Source: Bacteroidota bacterium
GTDB lineage: Bacteria > Bacteroidota > Bacteroidia > Chitinophagales > Chitinophagaceae
Assembly (NCBI GenBank): GCA_023387985.1
Contig: JAEWHC010000005.1
Location: 62,001-126,000, forward strand
Direction of reading: 5' to 3'
Length of the DNA: 64,000 nt
This document shows positions 1 to 8,023 of this stretch, one piece after another; the stretch's first letter is position 1, and every line of letters begins with the position of its first letter. Position numbers and translations under genes: made by a program. The notes below the pieces were generated by a model, which was given only the letters and a program-made list of their open reading frames with translations, was not told the origin of the DNA and searched no databases.

Positions 1-375
1 AATAAAACCCATGGTATGACCATCGTGATTTCCAGCCACCTGCTTTCGGAAGTCGAGAAATTGGTAAGCCACATAGGTATTATTTTCAAAGGGAAAATGT
101 TGTTCCAGGGACCACTGTCCGGGCTCCATGCGTTACAGGAAAAAGGTGCCCGCCTGCTCATCAGCACCTCCAATAATGATGCAGCCATGCAACTGTTGTA
201 TGAATTCAATCCCCAACAAGAAAGGGATACCCTGCTGGTACCCCTGCAGGATCAACAGCAGGGGGTACTCATCCAGAAATTGCTTGCAGAAAACAACATT
301 GATATTTATCTGTTGCAGCCAAAGAAGAATGACCTTGAACAAATATTTATTGATCTCACAACATCCCCATCATGA
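1..375 (+). CDS. ABC transporter ATP-binding protein, C-terminal part (cut by window edge)
   Basis: The reading frame is open from base 1, so the gene starts outside the window and the ATG at 16 is internal. What remains begins with the H-loop region of an ABC ATPase (TIVISSHLLSEVEKL, with the switch histidine), followed by the roughly 100-residue C-terminal extension usual in exporter ATPases of the BcrA/NatA type. The Walker A, signature and Walker B motifs must lie upstream. The stop overlaps the start of the next gene (ATGA at 372-375), so the two are translationally coupled and form an ABC-2 exporter. The substrate cannot be told; bacitracin- or lantibiotic-resistance exporters have this build. 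Confidence 0.9.
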   Translation, partial: NKTHGMTIVISSHLLSEVEKLVSHIGIIFKGKMLFQGPLSGLHALQEKGARLLISTSNNDAAMQLLYEFNPQQERDTLLVPLQDQQQGVLIQKLLAENNIDIYLLQPKKNDLEQIFIDLTTSPS

Positions 376-1136
376 GTTTTGCCCTGTCGCTACGTTCAGA
401 AATGCTGAAAACCAAACGCACCGCATCTTTTTACCTAACCCTATTTGCTGCCGCTTTTGGCCCCCTGGTCACCATACTGGAAATAATGAGCGAGGGCCTG
501 CAAAAGAATGACAAGACTAAGATTTTAAACATACTCTTTATCGAAGAGTTCCAGGTGACGGGCATCCTGTCACTTCCGCTATTCTTAATGCTCATTTGTA
601 CACTATTGCCCCAGATCGAATACAGGAACAATACCTGGAAGCAGGTACTGATAACACCGGAAACAAAAGCATCCATCTACTTTTCGAAATTTATGGTTAT
701 CCAGCAGCTCACAGTGGCTTTCTTTATCATCAACCTGTTGTTCACTTTCGTTTGTGCTGTATTACTCCATGTGAAACATTTTTCCTGGCATGTGCTAATT
801 CAACCGCTGGATTGGTATGAGGTGATCATGTTGCGAATGAACAGTTATATAGTACTGTTGGGTTTCTGTACCATACAGTTCTGGCTGGGACTGCGATTTA
901 AAAATTTTATTGCGCCCATTACGATAGGTGTGGCCTGCTATGTAGCGGGTGCGATTATCGTCATGCAATTATCGCCAGGCAAAATCCTGTATCTGCCCTA
1001 TACCCTGGTTTTCTATAACGGTATGCCGGAGTATGCCTCCTATGTGAGCGGGCTAAACTGGTATTCAATTGGCTACACGCTGGCATTTCTCAGCATCGGT
1101 TATTTTGATTTCAGGAACAAGAACATGGTGGGTTAG
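372..1136 (+). CDS. ABC-2 type transporter permease
   Basis: A 254-residue hydrophobic protein with about six predicted membrane segments, starting near residue 20 and ending near 245. It starts in the ATGA overlap with the preceding ATPase gene. The length, the short N-terminal tail (MSFALSLRSEMLKTKRT) before the first helix and the pairing with one ATPase fit the lantibiotic-immunity/bacitracin type of ABC-2 permease (inference; no diagnostic motif beyond topology). It should form the membrane channel of the exporter. No clear terminator separates it from the convergent gene at 1194. Confidence 0.85.
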   Translation: MSFALSLRSEMLKTKRTASFYLTLFAAAFGPLVTILEIMSEGLQKNDKTKILNILFIEEFQVTGILSLPLFLMLICTLLPQIEYRNNTWKQVLITPETKASIYFSKFMVIQQLTVAFFIINLLFTFVCAVLLHVKHFSWHVLIQPLDWYEVIMLRMNSYIVLLGFCTIQFWLGLRFKNFIAPITIGVACYVAGAIIVMQLSPGKILYLPYTLVFYNGMPEYASYVSGLNWYSIGYTLAFLSIGYFDFRNKNMVG

Positions 1137-1193
1137 CCGCTCCAATACATACCAACAATTTCTTCGGACCATTGGCCCTGTTGTGGATAGGCA

Positions 1194-1673
1194 TTAAATA
1201 TCTTTTCTCATGGTTACGGAACCGTTGCCCGACGGTTGTTTTTCAAACCCCATTTTTTCAGCAAGCCGAATGGCCCTGTAATTTCTTGCATTTGTCTGAC
1301 CGATTAATGTTTCCACGCCCAATTCCTGTTTGGCTATCGTGGTCAACAGTTCAAATGCAGATTGCATAAACCCTTGCCCCCAAAATTCAGGAAGCAATGA
1401 ACCACCAATTTCAATCGCCCTTTTTTGTTGGTTATAATGATGTAAGGCGCATTCGCCCATAATTAGATTTGGTTGGTCTGCGGGACGTATCGTGAAGATG
1501 TATGCACAGTGTGAACTAATGCGCTTTGTAAAAAGAAGCGGCGTTTCATTTTGAATAAAGGGACTTTCATCAAAATATTCCGCCAATTGCGGATGGGAAT
1601 ATAATGCGTAAATGAAATCCGCATTATCCACTGATAATTGTTCAAATATAACTTTTTCATTTGCGTACATCAT
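1194..1673 (-). CDS. GNAT family N-acetyltransferase (RimJ/RimL-like)
   Basis: A 159-residue protein of normal GNAT length. The acetyl-CoA binding region is visible as IEIGGSLLPEFWGQGFMQSA (V/I-x-x-x-x-G-x-G-like loop in strand 4/helix 3), followed by the typical end NARNYRAIRLAEKMGFEK. This pattern is that of RimJ/RimL-type acetyltransferases acting on protein N-termini or small molecules; the substrate is unknown. The start ATG overlaps the stop of the upstream mmcQ-like gene (ATGA), so both are one transcript. GNAT genes are frequent cargo of mobile cassettes, and a half-site of the local inverted repeat lies just upstream of this pair. Confidence 0.88.
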   Translation of the reverse strand: MMYANEKVIFEQLSVDNADFIYALYSHPQLAEYFDESPFIQNETPLLFTKRISSHCAYIFTIRPADQPNLIMGECALHHYNQQKRAIEIGGSLLPEFWGQGFMQSAFELLTTIAKQELGVETLIGQTNARNYRAIRLAEKMGFEKQPSGNGSVTMRKDI

Positions 1674-2020
1674 GATGCGTCTTTTGGTCTTACCTGTTCA
1701 GCAAGTTTGGCAGGAGCTACTTCGCAATATGCAGTTTTCAGGGCGTCAACGAATATGGATTTGCGAACGGTTGTCATTTCAATAAGCGTCCAGCCTTGAT
1801 TGCCCCATTTGTTGTCTACGGGGAAAATGGTATGTTTAGCTGCCAATGTAAACACGCCCTGATGTATCGACGATAGTTTTAAGCAGGCCTGTTTATTTAC
1901 ATCGTCATAAGTGGCAAATATTTTCTTTCTCACCCTGAAGGCTATTTTTTCAAAGTGAGGCGCTTCAGTCGTTTCGGGAAACGATAATGCCAATTTGCGG
2001 AAAGCGTCAATGGATACCAT
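1670..2020 (-). CDS. MmcQ/YjbR family protein
   Basis: A 116-residue protein with the hallmarks of the MmcQ/YjbR (DUF419) fold: LALSFPETTEAPHFEKIAFR near the N-terminus, then KIFATYDD, and WGNQGWTLIEM near residue 85. Members are small CyaY-like, possibly DNA-binding proteins without an agreed function. It is the first gene of a two-gene minus-strand unit with the GNAT gene, overlapping by 4 bases. Upstream of its start lies repeat half-site A (2041-2100). Confidence 0.88.
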   Translation of the reverse strand: MVSIDAFRKLALSFPETTEAPHFEKIAFRVRKKIFATYDDVNKQACLKLSSIHQGVFTLAAKHTIFPVDNKWGNQGWTLIEMTTVRKSIFVDALKTAYCEVAPAKLAEQVRPKDAS

Positions 2021-2040
2021 TTGTCAGATTAATTTTTGCC

Positions 2041-2100
2041 GGCGTTAAATAGGTCAACGTGCAGCCGTATGTACGCAAAGCAATTTGTTGTAGGTAACCC
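2041..2100 (+). repeat. Half-site A of an attC-like repeat family
   Basis: The reverse complement reads GGGTTACCTACAAC at its outer end and continues through TTGCTTTGCG and TACATACGGCTGCACGT. The same order of words is found in both arms of elements B (5893-6100) and C (8024-8164). Here only the right-hand arm is seen, ending GTTGTAGGTAACCC at 2087-2100; no convincing partner arm was found to the left of the GNAT gene. It marks the left edge of the AT-rich island. Whether it is a recombination site is inference. Confidence 0.5.
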
Positions 2101-2188
2101 TATTGCGACCTCTCTACTGCACCCAACCAGACCCTAAAAGCAACCTTTTCTTAAACCCAAATGCAGCGAAAAAATGTAATAAACACTC

Positions 2189-2196
2189 TAACTTTG
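2189..2196 (+). promoter_or_regulatory. Bacteroidota -7 promoter element (TAACTTTG)
   Basis: TAACTTTG matches the Bacteroidota sigma-A -7 consensus TAnnTTTG and lies 20 bases before the ATG at 2216. No good -33 TTTG box is visible. It would give the first island module its own promoter. Confidence 0.5.
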
Positions 2197-2215
2197 ACCT
2201 GTAAAATTTTTGACT

Positions 2216-2755
2216 ATGAAAAAGATATTGTTTGCATTAACCATTTATACCTGCTTTTGTTTTGCAGCATGTGAAAAAAACAAACCCGACACCGACAACC
2301 CCTACGGCTTACCCAACGCCACACAAAGCGGAAAAAACACTCTGGGCTTCTTACTAAACGGAGAACCATGGACACCAAAAGGGTTTAACGGCACTGGAAA
2401 TCTAAGCATAGATTTGGATTTCGGATATAATAATGGCATCTTCAATATAGTCGGATATAGAACAATAAACTCTACTACAGAACAATTTACTATTGGCATT
2501 TCCGATAGTTTAAACTTAATAACTGTTCCTCATACTTTTACAATTTTTTCAAATTCAGTTTTTGGTGTTTCTTACACAAAAAATCCTTGTGATTATTTCA
2601 GCAAAGAAAGTACAACGACTGCTCAAGGAACTTTAAAAATTACAAAGCTTGACCAAACAAATAGAATTATTTCGGGAACATTCAATGCTACTTTATCAAA
2701 AAATAGTTGCGAAACAATTCTAATAACTGATGGCCGCTTTGACATGAAATATTAA
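2216..2755 (+). CDS. Lipoprotein, DUF6252-like, first gene of island module 1
   Basis: A 179-residue protein with a signal peptide and lipobox (CFCFAAC, Cys19), so probably a surface or periplasmic lipoprotein. The ATG at 2216 is chosen over a TTG two codons upstream because it begins the typical MKKI signal peptide. After an N/P-rich linker comes a domain starting LGFLLNGEPWTP and ending SGTFNAT...ITDGRFDMKY, a pattern I associate with DUF6252 lipoproteins of Bacteroidota (moderate certainty). Function is unknown. It lies 33 bases upstream of a T9SS hydrolase gene. The same lipoprotein-plus-T9SS-enzyme order recurs at 6227-8000, so a role as partner, chaperone or inhibitor of the secreted enzyme is possible (inference). 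Confidence 0.75.
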   Translation: MKKILFALTIYTCFCFAACEKNKPDTDNPYGLPNATQSGKNTLGFLLNGEPWTPKGFNGTGNLSIDLDFGYNNGIFNIVGYRTINSTTEQFTIGISDSLNLITVPHTFTIFSNSVFGVSYTKNPCDYFSKESTTTAQGTLKITKLDQTNRIISGTFNATLSKNSCETILITDGRFDMKY

Positions 2756-2788
2756 ACCCTTTCCTTCCAAAATTAAAACCGAAACGTT

Positions 2789-3142
2789 ATGAAAAAGATT
2801 TTACTATTGGCAATTATAGCTTGCTTCGTTTTTCTGAAGCAAACAACTGCACAGGTTGACACCAGTACAACACAAAAGTTGCTGCAATACATTATGCAGC
2901 CGTTAGACAAGAACCAAATACCAACAGGCTTTCTTGAAGAATATGGATGCCCCATGCTGCCTATGGCTACATTTAACGGAACGCTTACAGACAGCAACCG
3001 CATAGACATGCACCTGTGGCGTACATTGTATTTCCAGTTGCAAACAGGCTGGGCAAAAGCAACATCAAATCCATTACCTGCAATCACAAGTGTAAACACT
3101 ACTATTAAAAATACTTATCCCTTTGCTGATAGGCCGCTATAA
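2789..3142 (+). CDS. N-terminal fragment of T9SS alpha/beta-hydrolase gene (before frameshift)
   Basis: 117 codons beginning with a clear Sec signal peptide (MKKILLLAIIACFVFLKQTTAQ) and ending at a TAA at 3140. The next frame opens at 3123 and runs 900 codons with no signal peptide of its own. Shifting +1 within CCCTTT at about 3119-3124 joins the two as ...KNTYP-LLIGRYNTVKSNAF, which reads as one continuous secreted protein of about 1010 residues. One extra T in the run would explain the break. It could be a sequencing or assembly error, a true mutation or, less likely, programmed +1 frameshifting at CCC-T. Residues 20-117 show no domain I recognise. Confidence 0.75.
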   Translation: MKKILLLAIIACFVFLKQTTAQVDTSTTQKLLQYIMQPLDKNQIPTGFLEEYGCPMLPMATFNGTLTDSNRIDMHLWRTLYFQLQTGWAKATSNPLPAITSVNTTIKNTYPFADRPL

Positions 3143-5825
3143 CACGGTAAAATCAAATGCTTTTTCATCAAACCTGCTGTCATACAACAGCAGCACCAAA
3201 CAGGTGCATGATGTACCCGGCAGGCCGCAAAGCCCTTATGATAACAAAAATCTTTTTGCCGCCAGCCCTTTGAGAAGCCAAACAGTTCGGGGCATTGAAA
3301 CATTCATTATTAAATCAAATGCCATCTGGAACAATACCGGCAAAAGCATCAGCCAGATACAGATTAACTTTGCCGATGGCAACGGGTTTCAAACTATTAC
3401 CATTGGTACACCCAAAACCGTAAATTATACAGATACAGGCTATAAACGATGGACGTTGAAAATTACTTTAAATGATAATTCGGTTTTGCAATGCTATACA
3501 GACTATCATGCCTTAGTAGCTTCATCCATTGCTTCAAGGTATCAAACGCCTCAAAGTACAATTCCTGTATGGGGTACTATTTTTCCAGTGGCAGGTACAC
3601 ATAGCGGCGCTACAATATGGGTAAATTATAGTAACCTCAACAGGACAAATACCCTACGCAAACCATTAATTGTGGTAGAAGGGTACGATGTAAGTAACAT
3701 AGCGCCTTCTTTGCAACCCAACTACGATATATCTGATTTTATTCTTGCTATTAATGAACCGAGAAATACTTATGACTTTAACAATCAACTTGACGACATT
3801 GCAGGATATGATTTAGTATTTGTAGATCTTTGGGATGGTGCAGACGATATTGTACGCAATGCAGCCATAGTGCAGGAAGTGATGAACCGTGTAAATGCCA
3901 ACAAAGTAAATGATAACCGCTTTGGCAATATACGCCAGCAAAATGTGGTATTGGGGCTTAGCATGGGCGGGCTTTGTGCAAGGTATGCACTGGCTAACAT
4001 GACAAAAAACAGTATTGCCACAGAAGCAAGGTTATTGATTACTCATGACAGCCCCCATCGTGGCGCAAATGTTCCGTTGGGATTGCAGTACATGATTAGA
4101 ATGATGGGAGGCGTAGAACTATTTGGCACGGGAATAAGGGATATTTACCCCGACTATGATGACGCCATTGGCTTATTAGATGCACCGGCTACCCAACAGC
4201 TATTGCTATACAGGGCTACTACTGCAAATTCATTTGCAACCAATACATTTTTAGATGCCACTTACAGGCCAATGGTTACTTTTAATACATTTGACCCCCA
4301 ACCCACCTACCGTTTCATTTCAACAGCCAACGGAAATGAATGCGCCAACCCTTTATTTAATCCTGGCAAAACATTTATCAATCTTGGTGCTGGTGTTAGT
4401 GCCGGTATTTATGGCAGACTGTTATTTTTCAGAGTGCCAATAGTAACCTATAAATTGGCCGCAGAAGTAGAAGCCTACGCATTACCAGCTGCAGGTTCAA
4501 CCAATAAAATTGCAAGGGTTTATACAATCAATAACCTAAAACTATTTGGCTTTATTAATATTTTCAGGCAGCTATACAACAATACGGCTTATGCCCCCGG
4601 TACACACCTTGCCATTGACGGTGTTCCCGGTTCAAACTATCCCTTACTTGATGTAGAAGCATTAAACCAACTTACAAATCTACCTGTATTTGCAGCAAGC
4701 CTTTATGTTTCATTTCCGCTTGGGCCGTTTCTTGGCGGCTATTTTGGCGTTTATGCCTATAATGCAGGTGTATCATATAATTTTACATTTGTACCTGTGG
4801 GCAGTGCATTAGATGTAAGCCCATACAACACAAATACATTTTCTCAAAAATATGTGAACGGTACAAACCAGAACTATCCTTCTTCTTCCGCAACATTTAT
4901 TGCACAGGAAACGGTACAGAACAACCCATCCATATCCAACAACACCCATATCCGTTTTACGGCAAGAAATTCACATTGGCTCTTTAACGAAATGGAAGAA
5001 TTGAATAATACGCTGAACTGCTCAAACGAATGCTCTAACCCTTATTACATCCAGGGGCAAAATCTTTTCTGCACAACATCAGGTAATTATTCTGTGCCGG
5101 GTTTGCAGAGAGGGGCAACGATAACATGGACTGTATCGCCATCCGGAATTGTTACCATAAACTCACCTAATGCACTTCAAACAACACTAACAAGAGTGAA
5201 CGCAGGCTTCGTTACACTTACTGCAACCATAAACAATGCCTGTGGTGCAAATCCAACAGTAATTTCAAAATCAAATATCACGGTGGGTAGCCCTAAGCCT
5301 GGCCCAATTAGTTGGACATGGAATGCGCCGCCTAACCGAGTTTTACTTGATGTTGATGATGTGCCTGGGGCAACTTCATACAAGTGGTATTTAGATGGCG
5401 TTTTGAAAGCAACAACCACGGCATCATATTACCATCTGCCAATGAACGGTAATGTAAGTTGTGGTAATTTCTACTATTTCGGCGTAAGAGCAGTTAACGG
5501 TTGCGGTACGTCTGCGGAATCTTATGTAGGCGCAACCATGCCTTCCTGTGGTTTTGCTTATACTGTTTCGCCCAATCCAAGTTCAGATAATATTAATATT
5601 GAATCCAGTGATGTAACTGATTCAAAAGTCAACAATAAAAATTCATCGGAAATTCTGGAAATAGAAATAATTGACAAGATGGGCGTTTTAAAACAAAAAC
5701 AGAAGTTTACAAAAGGCATGACAAGAGTAAATATTTCTGTCAGCATATTGCCTACTGATGTCTATACATTGCGAATATTTGATGGCAAAACTTGGCACAC
5801 AACTAAAATTGTTGTGCAACATTAG
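3123..5825 (+). CDS. T9SS-secreted alpha/beta-hydrolase (lipase/PGAP1-like), main fragment after frameshift
   Basis: This 900-codon frame continues the signal-peptide fragment at 2789; its nominal TTG start is probably not used. Around residues 180-320 it has an alpha/beta-hydrolase core: PLIVVEGYDV, then LVFVDLWDGADD, the nucleophile elbow VVLGLSMGGLCARYA (Ser280 of this frame) and LLITHDSPHRGANVPLG, as in lipase and PGAP1-like esterases. Residues about 640-730 form an Ig/PKD-like region, 735-820 an FN3-like region (WTWNAPPNRVLLDVDDVPGA) and the last 80 a T9SS type A sorting domain (VSPNPSSDNINI ... DVYTLRIFDG). The product should be exported by Sec, then carried through the outer membrane and anchored or released. 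Substrate unknown. The C-terminal modules are near-identical to those at 7443-8000. Confidence 0.85.
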   Translation: MLIGRYNTVKSNAFSSNLLSYNSSTKQVHDVPGRPQSPYDNKNLFAASPLRSQTVRGIETFIIKSNAIWNNTGKSISQIQINFADGNGFQTITIGTPKTVNYTDTGYKRWTLKITLNDNSVLQCYTDYHALVASSIASRYQTPQSTIPVWGTIFPVAGTHSGATIWVNYSNLNRTNTLRKPLIVVEGYDVSNIAPSLQPNYDISDFILAINEPRNTYDFNNQLDDIAGYDLVFVDLWDGADDIVRNAAIVQEVMNRVNANKVNDNRFGNIRQQNVVLGLSMGGLCARYALANMTKNSIATEARLLITHDSPHRGANVPLGLQYMIRMMGGVELFGTGIRDIYPDYDDAIGLLDAPATQQLLLYRATTANSFATNTFLDATYRPMVTFNTFDPQPTYRFISTANGNECANPLFNPGKTFINLGAGVSAGIYGRLLFFRVPIVTYKLAAEVEAYALPAAGSTNKIARVYTINNLKLFGFINIFRQLYNNTAYAPGTHLAIDGVPGSNYPLLDVEALNQLTNLPVFAASLYVSFPLGPFLGGYFGVYAYNAGVSYNFTFVPVGSALDVSPYNTNTFSQKYVNGTNQNYPSSSATFIAQETVQNNPSISNNTHIRFTARNSHWLFNEMEELNNTLNCSNECSNPYYIQGQNLFCTTSGNYSVPGLQRGATITWTVSPSGIVTINSPNALQTTLTRVNAGFVTLTATINNACGANPTVISKSNITVGSPKPGPISWTWNAPPNRVLLDVDDVPGATSYKWYLDGVLKATTTASYYHLPMNGNVSCGNFYYFGVRAVNGCGTSAESYVGATMPSCGFAYTVSPNPSSDNINIESSDVTDSKVNNKNSSEILEIEIIDKMGVLKQKQKFTKGMTRVNISVSILPTDVYTLRIFDGKTWHTTKIVVQH

Positions 5826-5848
5826 TGCAATGACATATTGAGTTTATA

Positions 5849-5878
5849 CAGGGTAGCAAAATAGTTGCCCTGTTTTTG
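5849..5878 (+). terminator. Rho-independent terminator of island module 1
   Basis: Stem CAGGGTAGC / GTTGCCCTG (nine pairs, two G-T) with a six-base loop, followed by TTTTT, 23 bases after the hydrolase stop. Confidence 0.8.
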
Positions 5879-5892
5879 TTTGACAGAGAGAA

Positions 5893-6100
5893 GGGCTACC
5901 TACAACAGCGAGGTTTTCTGCTATGCTGGCTGACGAACATATTCTCATCTTTTTATCGCTATCATCCTATATCCGGCTGATCGAATAAAGCCGAGCTATA
6001 TAATATAACATCATCTACATATCTTTACTCATCTTCGGTTCGGGCTGAAGAATCACGGAATATCAGCACAGCAGAAAGCCCTGTCCGTTGTAAGCAACCC
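5893..6100. repeat. Long inverted repeat B (attC-like) closing module 1
   Basis: The left arm starts GGGCTACCTACAAC (5893-5906) and runs through TTTCTGCTATGCTG. The right arm (6061-6100), read in reverse complement, starts GGGTTGCTTACAAC and runs through TTTCTGCTGTGCTG. The two arms match over about 38 bases with a few mismatches, enclosing roughly 130 bases of non-coding DNA. The gap 5826-6226 holds no gene. Shared half-site words with A and C show a repeat family. Resemblance to integron attC sites lies in the inverted AAC...GTT ends; the total length is above the usual attC range, so a MITE- or REP-like element is the main alternative. Confidence 0.65.
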
Positions 6101-6226
6101 ATGACGGATTCCAAAAGTTTGGGTAACAAAACAGACAATAAACAACGGACATGAAATATTCAGGACTTTCTCCACCAATATGCAACGATTGAAATAAAAT
6201 AATTGTCTATAAAGTAAAACATTATC

Positions 6227-6610
6227 ATGAAAAATTTAATTACATCGTTATTGCACTTCTTACTGGTTGTATCAATTTTTAATTTTAGCAATTGCAAAAA
6301 AGATTCTACTGACAACTTTTGCTCAAAAAATCGAACCTCCCTTAGCACTATAAATGCACAATCAGCGGTAGTTATCTATTATCAAAAATATAATAGGTAT
6401 GGACTTCGTATAGACACTACCCTAATTGGAAATATAGACACTCAGATAATTGGTTTGACCTGCGATATACCAAAAGAATTACGTACTGTAGGAACAGATG
6501 TTAAGATTAGCGGACAGTTAAAAAAGTTTAATGCTGACGAGAATATTAGTCCTCAAATGGCAGGCGATGATTTGTATTATTTAGAAATTACTCAAATAAC
6601 TAAACAATAA
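6227..6610 (+). CDS. Small lipoprotein, first gene of island module 2
   Basis: A 127-residue lipoprotein precursor: signal peptide with lipobox-like FNFSNC (Cys23), then a compact domain of about 95 residues with the pattern AVVIYYQKYNRYGL, LTCDIPKELRTVGTDVKISGQLKKF and LYYLEITQI. It recalls small Bacteroidota lipoproteins with a 'C-x-LP-x-x-x-x-x-x-G-x-x-V-x-x-SG' core, but I cannot name the family. The stop is four bases from the start of the metalloprotease gene, so they are co-translated. The position is equivalent to the lipoprotein in module 1. A protease-inhibitor or folding-partner role is a guess from context only. Confidence 0.75.
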   Translation: MKNLITSLLHFLLVVSIFNFSNCKKDSTDNFCSKNRTSLSTINAQSAVVIYYQKYNRYGLRIDTTLIGNIDTQIIGLTCDIPKELRTVGTDVKISGQLKKFNADENISPQMAGDDLYYLEITQITKQ

Positions 6611-6614
6611 AGAC

Positions 6615-7424
6615 ATGAAAAAAATAATTTTTATACTTGTTCTTTTAATAACCTATGAAGTTGGATTAACTCAACAGAAATATGATGACGGTCCAATTAC
6701 TGGTGGCAACTTCGTAGTAAGTGGAACTTGGGGAAGAAATAATATTACTTTCTCCTTCCTTAACGGGACAGCCGACATTGCAAATGATGATGAAAGAAAT
6801 GCAGTTAGGCAGGCGTTTCAGTTATGGGCGGACTATGCGAATTTAAATTTCACAGAAGTAGCTAATAATGGTGATATTCGAGTATCTTGGCAAGTTGGAG
6901 ATCATGGCGATGGTAATCCATTCGATGGGCTTAATGGAGTTTTGGCTCATGCTTTTTTTCCACCGCCGGCGGGAGGAACTACTGCTTTAGCGGGAGATGT
7001 CCATTTTGATGATGCCGAAAATTGGACAATGGCAGAAAGACCTGTGCCAAGCGGTCAGCCCATGGATTTAGTTACTGTAGCAGCTCATGAAATTGGACAC
7101 GCACTTGGATTGGGGCATAGCGATGTAGCTTGCGCATTAATGAACGCCTTTTACAATGGATCTCACAGATATTTAGCTCAAGATGACATTGATGGTATTC
7201 AAAGTATTTATGGGAATAGAACAGTAGTTAGAACTACCAATTTGAGTTGTTCTGGAGGAACTTTTTTTATTAATAATTTACCGAATGGTGCAAGTGTTAA
7301 CTGGACAAGCTCGAATACGCTAATTGCTACCGTTGCAAACAGCAATAACCAGGGTATAGTTTCAAGAGTTGGAACAGCGAGTGGGAGCGTAAGAATAACT
7401 GGAACAATAACTTTACCTTGTTGA
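6615..7424 (+). CDS. Secreted matrixin-type zinc metalloprotease, ending at an in-frame TGA
   Basis: 269 residues with a signal peptide (cleavage near LTQQ). The catalytic domain spans about 30-200: zinc motif HEIGHALGLGHSD (three His plus Asp) and a following Met-turn (ALMNAFY), as in matrixins (M10-like). Residues 205-265 start an Ig-like region (SWTSSN-type strands, TLIATVANSNN). It stops at TGA 7422-7424, but the same frame continues without a gap into an FN3-like region and a T9SS sorting domain (to 8000). The paralogue in module 1 has the uninterrupted order. As it stands, the product would lack its T9SS signal and stay in the periplasm. A recent nonsense mutation, a base-call error or UGA readthrough are possible. 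Confidence 0.85.
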   Translation: MKKIIFILVLLITYEVGLTQQKYDDGPITGGNFVVSGTWGRNNITFSFLNGTADIANDDERNAVRQAFQLWADYANLNFTEVANNGDIRVSWQVGDHGDGNPFDGLNGVLAHAFFPPPAGGTTALAGDVHFDDAENWTMAERPVPSGQPMDLVTVAAHEIGHALGLGHSDVACALMNAFYNGSHRYLAQDDIDGIQSIYGNRTVVRTTNLSCSGGTFFINNLPNGASVNWTSSNTLIATVANSNNQGIVSRVGTASGSVRITGTITLPC

Positions 7425-7442
7425 ACCACAGTTATAGAATTC

Positions 7443-8000
7443 TTGGATATTAATATCGGTTCCCCGATTAAGCCTGGTCCAATTACTTGGACTTGGAATG
7501 CTCCTCCAAACAGGGTAATGTTAGATGTCGACGATGTTCCCGGAGCCACTTCTTACAGGTGGTATCTTGATGGTGTTCTTAAAGCGACAACTACAAGTTC
7601 TTACTATCATTTGCCCATGAGCGGGAACGTAAGTTGCGGTAATTTTTATTACTTTGGTGTAAAAGCTGTAAATATTTGTGGGGCTTCTGCTGAATCTTAT
7701 GTAGGGGCTACAATGCCTCCATGCAACTCACCTTATAGAGTATCGCCAAATCCCAGTACTTCAAACATTTTAGTTGAGCCTTCGGATGATAACAATTTAG
7801 AATTATCAAGCCGAAGTGTTACTGAAATACGACAAATTATAATAGTAGATAAAATGGGTTACACAAAAATGAAAAGGAATTTCACAGATGGGTTGACATC
7901 AGTTAATATTTCCGTAACAAGTCTTCCAAATGACATTTATACTTTGCGAATATTTGACGGGAAAAACTGGTATGTCCACAAAATAATAGTTCAACGATAA
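7443..8000 (+). CDS. C-terminal part of the metalloprotease: FN3-like region and T9SS sorting domain
   Basis: In the same frame as the protease gene at 6615, separated only by the TGA at 7422; the open frame really begins at 7425. It has no signal peptide, so it is not an independent secreted protein. Residues 8-92 match residues of the module 1 hydrolase at 75 of 84 positions by eye (PGPITWTWNAPPNR, DVDDVPGATSY, YYHLPM, ESYVGATMP). The final 85 residues are a T9SS type A domain (VSPNPSTSNILVE ... DIYTLRIFDGKNW). The matching codons differ at many third positions, so both copies were kept under protein-level selection before the stop arose. Confidence 0.75.
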   Translation: MDINIGSPIKPGPITWTWNAPPNRVMLDVDDVPGATSYRWYLDGVLKATTTSSYYHLPMSGNVSCGNFYYFGVKAVNICGASAESYVGATMPPCNSPYRVSPNPSTSNILVEPSDDNNLELSSRSVTEIRQIIIVDKMGYTKMKRNFTDGLTSVNISVTSLPNDIYTLRIFDGKNWYVHKIIVQR

Positions 8001-8023
8001 GATTCAATTCGCCAATGTTGGCG

